From assembly GCA_044220535.1 (NCBI GenBank), contig JBGAQU010000013.1, forward strand, positions 1 through 40,445: 40,445 bases of DNA. Direction: 5' to 3'. The position numbers and the translations under genes were made by a program. The number at the start of each line of letters is the position of its first letter. The first letter of the stretch is position 1. The notes beneath the pieces are model-generated. The model was not told the DNA's origin and did not search any database. It was given only the letters and a program-made list of their open reading frames with translations. This DNA comes from JBDHTS01 sp044220535. GTDB taxonomy: Bacteria; Pseudomonadota; Alphaproteobacteria; Micavibrionales; Micavibrionaceae. This document shows, in pieces, positions 22,694-30,849 of this stretch.

Positions 22694-24022
22694 TCAGCGA
22701 TAGGCTAATAAAGTCCCGTCATCGCCCAGCATAAACAGCGTGTCGCTGGCGACGGCGAGCGGCGTCGAGATCTTGTAACCCGTGCGGCCCTGGCGGATCA
22801 GTTTGCCGTCATCGGGGTTCAGTTCGAAAATATCGCCGTTACTGGATGCCGTGATCAGGCGGCCGCCTGCAAGCACAGGGGCGGTCCAGTAGATGCGGTT
22901 CGACGTGACGTCTTTCGCATCCACGGTCAGCGGCAGCGGGGAGACCCAGCGGATGGAGCCGGTGCGGCGGTACATGCTCAGGAGTTCGTTATGAACGGTC
23001 AGCACGAAGATCTGGTCGCCCGCGACCCAGGGCGTGACGTCGCTGGCGAGATCCTTCTGCCAGGCGCGCTGCCCTGTGCGCTGGTCGATCGCGACCATGC
23101 GGCCGCCGAAGCTGATGCCGAAGACCAGATCGTTATCGATGACGGGCAGGCCCTTGATATCCGGGATGGACCCCAGGCCCGGCGTGCGCTGGCCGGAGAG
23201 GTTTTCATTCCAGGAGACAGTGCCGTTTTCCACCAGCAGCGCGTCCAGCTCGCCCGATGAAAAGGCGGGGACGACGATATCGCTGGACGCTGCCGGGCTG
23301 GCCGCGCCGACCAGGCCCGCGGTTTCGGCGATGCCGGAATAATCCCACAGCGCATTGCCTTTATCGGCGGCGAAGGCGAGGAGGCGGTTATCCATCGTCG
23401 TTACGAAAACGCGGTCTTCCATGATGGTGGGTGCGGCACGGGACGGGGCGGGCAGGTTTGCCTTCCATACCAGCTTGCCGGCATCCGCCGACACGGCCAG
23501 AAGCTCGTCATAGCCGTTGGTGATGTAGAGCATGCCGCGCGAATAGGCGATGCCGCCGCCGATCACATCATCCTTTTCATCTTTCTTGCGGACATTGACA
23601 CGCCAGATCTGTTTGCCGTCCACCAGGTTGAAGGCGGAAAGATTCTGATCGCGGTCGACCGTGAACACCTTGCCTTCACCGATCACGGGCTGCGCGGTCA
23701 AAGGCCGTTCGCTGTTCGCACCCTCGCCGATATCGGCTTTCCAGGCCAGTTTCAGCTCACCCGTATTGAGGGAAAGATGCTGCATGGCGTGGTTCGGGTA
23801 TCCGCCCGCCTGCGGCCAGAACTGGTTTTTCCAGGGGTCGGGGATTTTATAGGCGGCGGGGTCCGCCGCGATATGGTCCGGCTCCAGTTTTTTCTGCAGC
23901 TGCAGGACAGAGATGCGTTCACCCGGCAGGGGTTTTTTCGGATCCTTGCCGAACCATCCGCCCGAGCATCCGGTCAGCAGGATGGTGCAAAGTACGGAGG
24001 AGAGAACGATGCGGTTATTCAT
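22694..24022 (-). CDS. bamB: Outer membrane assembly lipoprotein BamB
   Basis: This 442-residue lipoprotein has a signal peptide ending in the lipobox LLTGC (Cys19). The rest forms PQQ-like beta-propeller blades, seen as repeated segments such as GKQIWRVNV, GKLVWKANL, GNALWDYSG, GQRAWQKDL and GSIRWVSPL. BamB is a scaffold of the BAM complex, which inserts beta-barrel proteins. The gene lies beside der and a TPR membrane protein in the order usual for many proteobacteria. The start overlaps the upstream stop by four bases (ATGA). Confidence 0.93.
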   Translation of the reverse strand: MNNRIVLSSVLCTILLTGCSGGWFGKDPKKPLPGERISVLQLQKKLEPDHIAADPAAYKIPDPWKNQFWPQAGGYPNHAMQHLSLNTGELKLAWKADIGEGANSERPLTAQPVIGEGKVFTVDRDQNLSAFNLVDGKQIWRVNVRKKDEKDDVIGGGIAYSRGMLYITNGYDELLAVSADAGKLVWKANLPAPSRAAPTIMEDRVFVTTMDNRLLAFAADKGNALWDYSGIAETAGLVGAASPAASSDIVVPAFSSGELDALLVENGTVSWNENLSGQRTPGLGSIPDIKGLPVIDNDLVFGISFGGRMVAIDQRTGQRAWQKDLASDVTPWVAGDQIFVLTVHNELLSMYRRTGSIRWVSPLPLTVDAKDVTSNRIYWTAPVLAGGRLITASSNGDIFELNPDDGKLIRQGRTGYKISTPLAVASDTLFMLGDDGTLLAYR

Positions 24023-24720
24023 CCGGCCTGATCCTTCTTGGTGGGGGCGTCTTTTGCGTCCGTTTCCGGCTGGCGCGATTTATAGACATGGGCCAGGGCT
24101 TCCGCGCGAATTTTCAGGGATTGCGGCGCAGATTCCGCGGCGATGGTTTCGGCGAGCAAGGCGCGGGCACCTGCGTAATCGCCCTGGCCATGGGCCTTGA
24201 TGCCTGCGGCTTCGATCCGTGCGTGCCAGGTCCAGGGGTTGGATTTATCGTCGATCAGCGGCTGCAGCTGCGCCAGCAATTCGGGGATTTTGGCCTTGTC
24301 CTTATGCAGCGACCAGTCGAGCCGGACGGAGAGCCAGGCGGCGAGGCTGCGGAATTCGGATGGAAGCGCCTTGTCAGCCGCCGTCGCGCGGTAATGGGCC
24401 AGCGCTTCTTCCTTCTTGCCATCGCGCAGCAACAGGCCGGCGGAGGTCAGGTTGGCGACGGCCTTCTGGCCGGGGCGCAAGGCGGGGGTGGCCTTGTCGA
24501 GCGCCGCGACCTTGTCCTTGGTATCCAGCGCGGTCAGCATGGCATCCGTGCCGCGCTGTTCCGCCTTCGCGGCCCAGCCGCGGTATCCCGCCATGGCGCC
24601 CGTGATCAGCACGGCCAGGACAGCGCCGCCGATGATATAGGGGCCGTATTCCTTCCAGTACCGCTCGATGCGTTCCTGACGCATGGCATTTTCGACATCC
24701 TGGACCAGATCGCTCGTCAT
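24019..24720 (-). CDS. TPR-repeat single-pass membrane protein (YfgM-like)
   Basis: This 233-residue protein has a short cytoplasmic N-terminus (DVENAMRQERIERYWKEYG), one membrane helix (YIIGGAVLAVLITGAMAGY) and a periplasmic helical-repeat region with TPR character (GKKEEALAHYRATAADKALP, GDYAGARALLAETIAAE). It ends in a Lys/Asp-rich tail. YfgM-like proteins act with periplasmic chaperones and the Sec/BAM route, and sit before bamB as here. Coupling to bamB by a four-base overlap supports the call. Confidence 0.85.
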   Translation of the reverse strand: MTSDLVQDVENAMRQERIERYWKEYGPYIIGGAVLAVLITGAMAGYRGWAAKAEQRGTDAMLTALDTKDKVAALDKATPALRPGQKAVANLTSAGLLLRDGKKEEALAHYRATAADKALPSEFRSLAAWLSVRLDWSLHKDKAKIPELLAQLQPLIDDKSNPWTWHARIEAAGIKAHGQGDYAGARALLAETIAAESAPQSLKIRAEALAHVYKSRQPETDAKDAPTKKDQAG

Positions 24721-24808
24721 TTAAGGTATTCCGTCTCTTATGGTTTTCTGGGCGTCATCATAGCCAAAAACCGGGTTTACTGCGCTGCTTTTGTACAAGA
24801 AAAGTTAA

Positions 24809-24874
24809 CCACGGAGGCGCGGAGGACGCGGAGTAATTTTAAACTGCTTCTCCGCGTCCTCCGCGCCTCCGTGG
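24809..24874. repeat. Perfect 25-bp inverted repeat (TTAACC-type family)
   Basis: Arms at 24809-24833 and 24850-24874 are perfect (key words CCACGGAGGCGCGG and AGGACGCGGAG), with a 16-base loop. It is preceded by GTTAA like other members. It lies in the divergent gap between the TPR gene and the 24907 gene. Confidence 0.93.
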
Positions 24875-24906
24875 TGAAAACTATCTTTTTATGATATAGT
24901 TAAGCT

Positions 24907-25254
24907 ATGAGCTTTACGGTTATCGATAACGAAAATTTCCAAAATTTTTCAAGGCGTTCGGGGTTCCGGACGGCGGAATTCAAGCAGCTGGACGGGCTTT
25001 ATATACGCGCCGTATCGCAAAAGCTGGTGTTTGACCGGGCGGTGGATGTGGATATGGATGAAGGAGTCTGCCGTTTTTCCTATTACCGCACGCCGGGCAG
25101 CCCGCCCTATCTGACCTTTATCGTCCGCCATGTCGGGCCGCAGACCAATATGTACGAGGTCTGGCTGGAGGGGAAAGGCCGGGTGGAGAAAAGCGGGTTG
25201 TTTGAACGGGCGTTTGAGCGGCTGGAAGGTGAGATTGAGGCGCTGAAGTCATAA
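24907..25254 (+). CDS. Hypothetical protein (115 aa)
   Basis: This soluble protein starts MSFTVIDNENFQNFSRRSGF and has a beta-rich middle (GVCRFSYYRTPGSPPYLTFI, NMYEVWLEGKGRVEKSG) and a helical end (ERAFERLEGEIEALKS). There is no signal peptide or membrane segment. I do not recognise the family. It is flanked by inverted repeats on both sides, so its transcription unit is probably isolated. There is no clear ribosome binding site before ATG 24907. Confidence 0.65.
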   Translation: MSFTVIDNENFQNFSRRSGFRTAEFKQLDGLYIRAVSQKLVFDRAVDVDMDEGVCRFSYYRTPGSPPYLTFIVRHVGPQTNMYEVWLEGKGRVEKSGLFERAFERLEGEIEALKS

Positions 25255-25263
25255 TTTCCCTTA

Positions 25264-25404
25264 CGTCATCCCGGCGAAGGCCGGGATCCATACCATACAT
25301 CCGCATCTCGAACGGCCATAAAGTCATAGATCATGCTCTTTATCGTTATTGCCCTCGCATCTGGCCGCCATATCGTATGGATCCCGGCCTTCGCCGGGAT
25401 GACG
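25264..25404. repeat. Perfect 30-bp inverted repeat (GTCATCC family)
   Basis: Arms at 25264-25293 and 25375-25404 are perfect (ends CGTCATCCCGGCGAAGG, then GGGATCCATAC) around an 81-base centre. It lies between the 24907 gene and icd. A fragment ATTCGTGGTAAAA at 25440-25452 just downstream matches the right end of the TTAACC-type repeat at 22632-22666. Confidence 0.93.
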
Positions 25405-25488
25405 GCCGGGGATGAATAGAGGATGTGCATTCATTGTTTATTCGTGGTAAAAACCCATTGGTGTGAGCAATTCCAAGGAAGTTCGAAC

Positions 25489-26694
25489 ATGGCCAAAATC
25501 AAGGTAGACACCCCTGTCGTTGAGATCGACGGCGACGAGATGACACGGATTATCTGGCAGATGATCAAGGACAAGCTGATCTTGCCTTACCTTGATATCG
25601 ACCTGAAATATTTCGATCTTGGCATCGAAAACCGCGACAAGACCGAGGACAGGGTGACAATTGAGGCCGCGAACGCGATCAAGCAGTACGGCGTCGGCGT
25701 CAAATGCGCGACCATCACGCCGGACGAAGCGCGGGTGAAGGAATTCTCACTCAAGAAAATGTGGAAGTCGCCGAACGGGACGATCCGCAATATCCTGAAC
25801 GGCACGGTGTTCCGGGAGCCGATCATCTGCAAGAACGTGCCGCGCTACGTCCCAGGCTGGAAACAGCCGATGGTGGTCGGGCGTCATGCGTTCGGCGACC
25901 AGTATAAGGCGACGGATTTCAAAGTGCCGGGCCCGGGCAGGCTGACCATGACTTATGTACCCAAAGATGGGGGGCCTCACCAAGAATTCGAAGTATTCGA
26001 TTTCGACGGGCCGGGCGTGGCGATGGGGATGTATAACCTCGATGAATCCATTGAAGGATTTGCCCGCGCCTGTTTCAATTACGGTCTGCAGCGTAATTAC
26101 CCGGTCTATATGTCGACCAAGAACACCATTCTGAAGGCCTATGACGGCAAGTTCATGGATATTTTTCAGCGTATTTACGACGCTGAATTCAAGGTGAAAT
26201 TCGAGGCAGCGAAGCTGTGGTATGAGCATCGCCTGATTGATGACATGGTGGCTTTTGCGGTAAAATCGGAAGGCGGGTTCCTGTGGGCCTGTAAAAACTA
26301 CGACGGCGACGTGCAGTCGGATGTTGTGGCGCAGGGTTATGGTTCGCTCGGCCTGATGACCTCGGTCCTGCTGACGCCGGACGGCAAATGCGTAGAGGCG
26401 GAGGCGGCGCACGGGACAGTGACGCGCCATTACCGCCAGTGGCAGCTGGGAAAAGACGTCAACCAACCCGATTGCCTCGATCTTCGCCTGGACGCAAGGC
26501 TTGCATTATCGCGGCAAATTCGATAAAAACCAGGCGCTTCAGGACTTTGCTTCGAATTTTAGAAGGCCTGTGTCGAAACCGTTGAAAGCGGCAAGATGAC
26601 GAAAGACCTGGCCCTTCTGGTCGGGCCGAACCAGAAACACCTGACGACCGAAGAGTTTATGGACGCGGTCGTTGCAACATTGAATCTCGTATGA
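25489..26694 (+). pseudogene. icd: NADP-dependent isocitrate dehydrogenase, two frameshifts
   Basis: The protein from ATG 25489 (MAKIKVDTPVVEIDGDEMTR) is a eukaryote-like NADP-isocitrate dehydrogenase of the TCA cycle. TIRNILNGTVFREPI and AAHGTVTRHYRQ are intact. After about codon 322 the frame breaks: two bases appear lost near 26453-26455. The expected TSTNPIASIFAWTQGL continues in another frame, and the original frame meets a stop at 26524-26526. A second one-base loss near 26560 restores the original frame, which then runs through SGKMTKDLALLVGP to TGA 26692. The full length would be about 402 codons, normal for the family. Sequencing error is the likeliest cause because the gene is otherwise conserved. 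Real inactivation cannot be excluded. Confidence 0.85.
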
Positions 26695-26742
26695 AAAAGG
26701 CGGCTTAGGCATGACATCTCACCTGGTAAATATTCTCAAAAC

Positions 26743-26826
26743 CGTCATCCCCGCGAAGGCGGGGATCTGGCAGGATCCATACCGGCAGTGATGCGGCGCC
26801 GGATCCCCGCCTTCGCGGGGATGACG
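26743..26826. repeat. Perfect 25-bp inverted repeat (GTCATCC family)
   Basis: Arms at 26743-26767 and 26802-26826 are perfect (CGTCATCCCCGCGAAGG with GGGGATC). The last base of the right arm is the first base of the GTG start of the L,D-transpeptidase, and GGGGA inside the arm is its nearest ribosome binding site. Confidence 0.92.
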
Positions 26827-28046
26827 TGTTCAGAATGGTATGCGCGGTTGTTGCACTATGCGTGAGCGTTCCAGCGCATGCCGCCGAGCAGAAACCTTAT
26901 GTCGGCGATATGCAGACCTATGTCACAAAATATGAAGACACGCTGCCGCAGGTGGCGCGGAAATTCGATATTGGGTTCAACGAATTACGGTCTGCCAACC
27001 CCTATGTTGATCCATGGATGCCGGGCAAGGATGTGAAGCTGACCATCCCGAGCCGCCATATCCTGCCCGAAGCCGTGCGCCAGGGCATTGTCATCAACCT
27101 GCCGGAAATGCGCCTGTATGTTTATAACAAGGGCACATTGCTGCAATCCCACCCGATCGGTGTCGGCCGCGAAGGCCTGTCGACACCTGTCGGCCGCACG
27201 ACCATAGTCCGCAAAGTCGTCGGCCCGATCTGGCGCCCGACCGATCGCATGCGGCAGGAGCATCCTGAGCTTCCCGCCGAAGTCGGCCCCGGTCCTGAAA
27301 ACCCGATGGGCACGCACGCCATGTATCTGGGCTGGCCGCAATATGCGATTCACGGCACGGACAAGCCTTATGCCATTGGCCGCCGCGCGTCCTCCGGCTG
27401 TATCCGCATGTATCCTGAAGACATTATCCAGGTGTATCCGGCGGTCGATACCGGGTCGTCCGTGACGGTGGTCAACCAGCCGGTGAAGGTCAGTTGGATC
27501 GGCGATAAATTGTATCTTGAGGCGCATCCGCCGCTCGACCAGGCGATGATGATCGAGGAAAACGGCGGTCGTCCCTATTACGACCTGACCGATGACGACA
27601 TGGCGCAGATCATGCGCGTCGCGGGCGACCGCGCCGATCTGATCGACTGGGCGAAAGTGCGGTCGGTGATCCGCAACCGCGAAGGCTATCCGGTGGCGGT
27701 GAATTTCGATTCAGGCGATACGATCGCGCAGGACCGTGACAACGATAAGGAAAGCGTCAAGACGGTTGTGGTGGAAGGACCCGCAACGCCTGTCCCGCCA
27801 CTGGATGAAGAGAAGGTGAGCAAGGCCGAGCCTGAAGAGGTTCCTGTGCCGGTCGTCAAGAAAGAGATTGCCGAAAAACAGGCTGTCAAAAAAGACGCTG
27901 TTAAAAAGGATATGGCGAAGGCCGATATCGCCGATGATGCAAAACCCGCCAAAGCATCCGGCAAACCGTCGAAGCCTGCGCCTGCGGTTAAAAAGCAGGA
28001 CGGTGAAAAGCCTGTGCGATCCTTTGATTATAATGTGAACGGGTAA
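26826..28046 (+). CDS. L,D-transpeptidase with LysM domain
   Basis: This 406-residue exported protein crosslinks peptidoglycan or attaches proteins to it. A signal peptide (VCAVVALCVSVPAHA) is followed by a LysM-like domain (TLPQVARKFDIGFNELRSAN) and the YkuD catalytic domain with HGTDKPYAIGRRASSGCIRM, whose catalytic cysteine is near residue 192. The C-terminal 100 residues are a Lys/Glu/Pro/Ala-rich tail that may bind the wall or span the periplasm. GTG 26826 is preferred because it keeps an Arg in the signal peptide and has GGGGA upstream; ATG 26835 is possible. Its start is formed by a repeat element. Confidence 0.9.
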   Translation: MFRMVCAVVALCVSVPAHAAEQKPYVGDMQTYVTKYEDTLPQVARKFDIGFNELRSANPYVDPWMPGKDVKLTIPSRHILPEAVRQGIVINLPEMRLYVYNKGTLLQSHPIGVGREGLSTPVGRTTIVRKVVGPIWRPTDRMRQEHPELPAEVGPGPENPMGTHAMYLGWPQYAIHGTDKPYAIGRRASSGCIRMYPEDIIQVYPAVDTGSSVTVVNQPVKVSWIGDKLYLEAHPPLDQAMMIEENGGRPYYDLTDDDMAQIMRVAGDRADLIDWAKVRSVIRNREGYPVAVNFDSGDTIAQDRDNDKESVKTVVVEGPATPVPPLDEEKVSKAEPEEVPVPVVKKEIAEKQAVKKDAVKKDMAKADIADDAKPAKASGKPSKPAPAVKKQDGEKPVRSFDYNVNG

Positions 28047-28059
28047 GTTTTTATAGCTG

Positions 28060-28141
28060 TCATCCCGCAGCGTAGCGAAGGGATCTTCAATGGTTCGCCT
28101 GGCCGCGCTGGCTCAGATCCCTTCGCTACGCTGCGGGATGA
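28060..28141. repeat. Perfect 27-bp inverted repeat (GTCATCC family)
   Basis: Arms at 28060-28086 and 28115-28141 are perfect (TCATCCCGCAGCG then TAGCGAAGGGATCT). It sits between the L,D-transpeptidase and the convergent membrane protein gene, where a bidirectional terminator would be useful. Confidence 0.92.
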
Positions 28142-28149
28142 AAAATATT

Positions 28150-28452
28150 TTAATGAAAATATAGAATCATCCGGATCATATAGATCGCCGGGATGATCAC
28201 CGGCATGGCGAGAAGGACAATCCGCCATAGTCCGCGCGTAAAAAAACCACCCAAGCTGAACAGGCAGCATAATGCCAGCGCAAGCCCGGACCCGCCATAG
28301 ACCCATTTCTCCATCAGCGCACGCGCATCGTGATCCTGAAGATCGGGGTAATAATGGAAATGGATTGCCAGATGAGGGATGAGAAGCAGCGCGGCCAGCC
28401 CTGCGGCGTTGCAGGCGAGGAGGATCAGCAGTCTGTATATGTGCATAATCAT
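28150..28452 (-). CDS. Small integral membrane protein (100 aa)
   Basis: Three hydrophobic helices are visible: LLILLACNAAGLAALLLIP, GGSGLALALCCLFSLGGFF and IVLLAMPVIIPAIYMIRMI, with a short polar loop YYPDLQDHDARALMEKW between the first two. No family is recognised. ATG 28452 has a weak ribosome binding site; ATG 28446 is an alternative. The gene is bracketed by two inverted repeats, so it forms its own unit. Confidence 0.65.
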   Translation of the reverse strand: MIMHIYRLLILLACNAAGLAALLLIPHLAIHFHYYPDLQDHDARALMEKWVYGGSGLALALCCLFSLGGFFTRGLWRIVLLAMPVIIPAIYMIRMILYFH

Positions 28453-28472
28453 TTTTACAGCCGTTCCCGATT

Positions 28473-28576
28473 TTTTATCACAATGTCATCCTCCGGCTTG
28501 ACCGGAGGATCCCCTAGATAGGTTCAATCATCGTATAGATCCTCCGGTCAAGCCGGAGGATGACATTGTGATAAAA
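28473..28576. repeat. Perfect 39-bp inverted repeat (GTCATCC family)
   Basis: Arms at 28473-28511 and 28538-28576 are perfect over 39 bases, the longest in the window. The outer part reads TTTTATCACAATGTCATCC and the inner part CTCCGGCTTGACCGGAGG. TTTTAT at the outer ends would give a U-run in either direction, so it may act as a bidirectional terminator. Confidence 0.93.
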
Positions 28577-28608
28577 GCGCTCCTCGATTCATACCACGAT
28601 ACTCCAAT

Positions 28609-28640
28609 AAAAAAGGCCGCCATAAAGGCAGCCTTTTAAA
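28609..28640 (-). terminator. Rho-independent terminator of the small lipoprotein gene
   Basis: On the minus strand AAAAGGCTGCC pairs with GGCGGCCTTTT (one wobble, loop TTTAT) and is followed by further T residues. It lies 17 bases after the stop of the lipoprotein gene at 28657. Confidence 0.85.
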
Positions 28641-28656
28641 ACCGTACGCGGTCAGA

Positions 28657-28845
28657 TTACTTGGACTGACGGCTGTTGTACATGTGGTCAGCTTTGGTAG
28701 ATTGGTTTTCGCTGCCAACGGTGCGCTCATGAGCGTAAGGAGCTTGTTCGTCGTAGCTTTGAATTTTTGCGCCGCCATCGGAATGGGAGCAAGCAGCCAG
28801 AACGACCAGGGTAGCGGCCATGCAGATTGTCGATAAAGTCTTCAT
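28657..28845 (-). CDS. Small lipoprotein (62 aa)
   Basis: The N-terminus MKTLSTICMAATLVVLAAC is a lipoprotein signal with lipobox LAAC (Cys19). The mature part is only 44 residues, polar and rich in Ser/Asn/Gln/His (SHSDGGAKIQSYDEQAPYAH). It is probably anchored in the outer membrane and exposed to the periplasm. A strong GAGGT lies 8 bases before ATG 28845, and a good terminator follows. These suggest a well expressed single gene. The family is unknown. Confidence 0.8.
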   Translation of the reverse strand: MKTLSTICMAATLVVLAACSHSDGGAKIQSYDEQAPYAHERTVGSENQSTKADHMYNSRQSK

Positions 28846-29037
28846 TGTAGTGACCTCAAGTGTTTTAGGTTGATAACAGGGAAACCAGATTTCCGCCCCG
28901 GTGGGACTGAACCTTTCCTTATATACACGACTAGTTATCGGTTTAATACCAGATTTTCAAGCGATATTTGTTTTTTCCCCGGAACTTATGCAGAAAAGTC
29001 ACACCCCCATGCCCAAAAGCCACAGTCAGCCTTGGTT

Positions 29038-30396
29038 TTACATTCGGCTGGCAATCCCGGCCTGGCCGAAATAGGCGTCGATCCCGCCCACCAGGGCTTT
29101 GGAAACCTTCTGGCGGTATGATTCGCTGGACAGTCTGGCGGCCTCGCGCGCGCTTGTCATAAATCCAAGTTCGATCAGGACAGAGGGGATGTCTGGCGCT
29201 TTCAGGACAGCGAAGCCGGCGGAGCGATGGCTGTTGTCCAGCATCCGGATCTCATTCCGTTTCAGGGAACTTACCACCGTGTTGGCAAAGAAGCGGGACT
29301 GGTTGACGTTGTCGCGCATCATCAAGTCGACCAGGATGGTCGCGACCTGTTCGTCCTGGTCCTTCATGTCCAGCCCGCCGATCAGGTCGGCGCGGTTTTC
29401 GCGGGCGGCCAGCTTTTCGGTCTGCGCGTCCGATGCCTTGTCCGACAATGTATAGATGGATGCGCCCTCAACCCCTGCGCGGTTGATGGAATCGGCATGC
29501 AGGGAGACAAACAGATTGGCACGGTTGCGGCGGGCGAAATCTACCCGTTCGCCCAACTTGATGAATGTATCGTCACCGCGCGTCAGCATCACGCGGTACC
29601 GGCCGGTCGCCTCCAGCTGTTTTTTCAGCTCGCGTGCCATCCCCAGCGCGACATTTTTTTCAAATACCCCATTCGCACCCAGCGCGCCGGGATCGATGCC
29701 GCCATGGCCGGGGTCGATCACAATCAGCGGGCGATTGCCCGATGGCACAGGCAAAGCGGGTGCCGATGCCGTCCCATTGCCGATATCGGGCTTGCGGCCC
29801 GGGACGATCATGCCGTGGTCGTCATTATATTCATTTTTTGGCGGCTGCAGCAGATGGCCCAGAGTTTCCGGCGCACGAGGAGCAGGGACTGCAGCCGGAA
29901 CAGGCGCAGGTGCCGCCGATGATGTCCGGCTGGCGGCGGGCAGGCTGCTGTCGCGCAGCGTGCCGAACAGGCGGGCTTTCTCCGCCGCGAAGGCTTCAGG
30001 CGGGATGCCGCTGAAATCGATCACCAGCCGGGCAGGCTGGCTGCCGGAACGCGGCATGATATAGGCGGAGCGGATGCCGACGGGTTTATCGAGATCGACG
30101 ACGATGCGGTCGATGGTCGGAGTCAGGCTGCCCTGGCGCACGGCAGTGATGCCGCTGCCCTGCGGTTTGCCGATCTTGCCGACCTTCCAGTCATAATGCG
30201 GCAGGTCGACCGCCATGCGATAAGGGTTTTGCATAACGAACGCACGAAAATCGGGAATGTCTTTTATGTCCAGCACCATGCGCGTCGTTTCGCCATGCAT
30301 GCCGATCCGGATGCCGTCCACGCTGCCCGCATACGCCGGGATGGAAGCGGACAGCAGAATTATGAAAGACAGGAAAATGGCGCGGATCAATGTCAT
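29038..30396 (-). CDS. amiC: N-acetylmuramoyl-L-alanine amidase with AMIN domain
   Basis: This 452-residue exported enzyme cleaves the amide between muramic acid and the stem peptide and acts in cell separation. A signal peptide (IFLSFIILLSASIPAYA) is followed by an AMIN domain (about 25-135), a Pro/Ala-rich linker, and an Amidase_3 domain from about residue 225. The zinc ligands are in IDPGHGGIDPG, the FEKNV glutamate and SLHADS; the catalytic glutamate is in VLIELGFMTS. The AMIN-amidase architecture matches AmiC-type proteins. It is divergent from rne. Confidence 0.92.
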   Translation of the reverse strand: MTLIRAIFLSFIILLSASIPAYAGSVDGIRIGMHGETTRMVLDIKDIPDFRAFVMQNPYRMAVDLPHYDWKVGKIGKPQGSGITAVRQGSLTPTIDRIVVDLDKPVGIRSAYIMPRSGSQPARLVIDFSGIPPEAFAAEKARLFGTLRDSSLPAASRTSSAAPAPVPAAVPAPRAPETLGHLLQPPKNEYNDDHGMIVPGRKPDIGNGTASAPALPVPSGNRPLIVIDPGHGGIDPGALGANGVFEKNVALGMARELKKQLEATGRYRVMLTRGDDTFIKLGERVDFARRNRANLFVSLHADSINRAGVEGASIYTLSDKASDAQTEKLAARENRADLIGGLDMKDQDEQVATILVDLMMRDNVNQSRFFANTVVSSLKRNEIRMLDNSHRSAGFAVLKAPDIPSVLIELGFMTSAREAARLSSESYRQKVSKALVGGIDAYFGQAGIASRM

Positions 30397-30452
30397 AATT
30401 TTATGTGTACCAGAGTTGTTTAGGTTAAAAAAGACGCCAACGGCATTTTTAT

Positions 30453-30523
30453 GTTTTAACGCGAAGACCCGAAGGCCCGAAGTTTAAATAATTCTTCAGG
30501 CCTTCGGGACTTCGCGTTAAAAC
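30453..30523. repeat. Inverted repeat, 25-bp arms with one mismatch
   Basis: Arms at 30453-30477 and 30499-30523 (GTTTTAACGCGAAG then CCCGAAGGCC) differ at one position. It lies in the 453-base divergent gap between amiC and rne and resembles the other elements in design but not in end sequence. Confidence 0.88.
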
Positions 30524-30790
30524 CTTGAATTTAAGGCAGGATTTTTTTGTTGTTATAGGGGCGGTCAGGTTGTATGGTGCAGATGCGATGCGACGGGCTT
30601 TAGCATTTCAATGTGATTTATAACAGGTTTCGCTAGCCCGCCGAACGATGAAAAAGTCCTGTTTCCCGGGCATGAATGCCGGAAGGACAATGGATCGGCG
30701 GTCTGTACTTTTCCCACAGGCTGTTTTTGGTTAACCCGGTCCCAGGGCTTCACATCAAGCTTTAACCGCAAGCATGACGTGCCTTGCGCC

Positions 30791-30818
30791 GCCCTTCCCA
30801 GTATCGCATGGGAAGGGC
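30791..30818 (+). promoter_or_regulatory. Perfect hairpin in the rne leader
   Basis: GCCCTTCCCA (30791-30800) and TGGGAAGGGC (30809-30818) form a perfect 10-bp stem with an 8-base loop, ending 31 bases before the rne start. RNase E of enteric bacteria is known to autoregulate through hairpins in its own 5' leader, so a similar role is plausible here. No T-run follows, so it is not a terminator. Confidence 0.6.
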
Positions 30819-30849
30819 TGGCAGCGATGTGCGCAGTACGGAGTTACCA

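Noticed and set aside
26524..26694. Programmed frameshifting in icd
   Set aside because: Two shifts of different size are needed about 105 bases apart, and I see no slippery heptamer with a downstream structure. An error or mutation is simpler.
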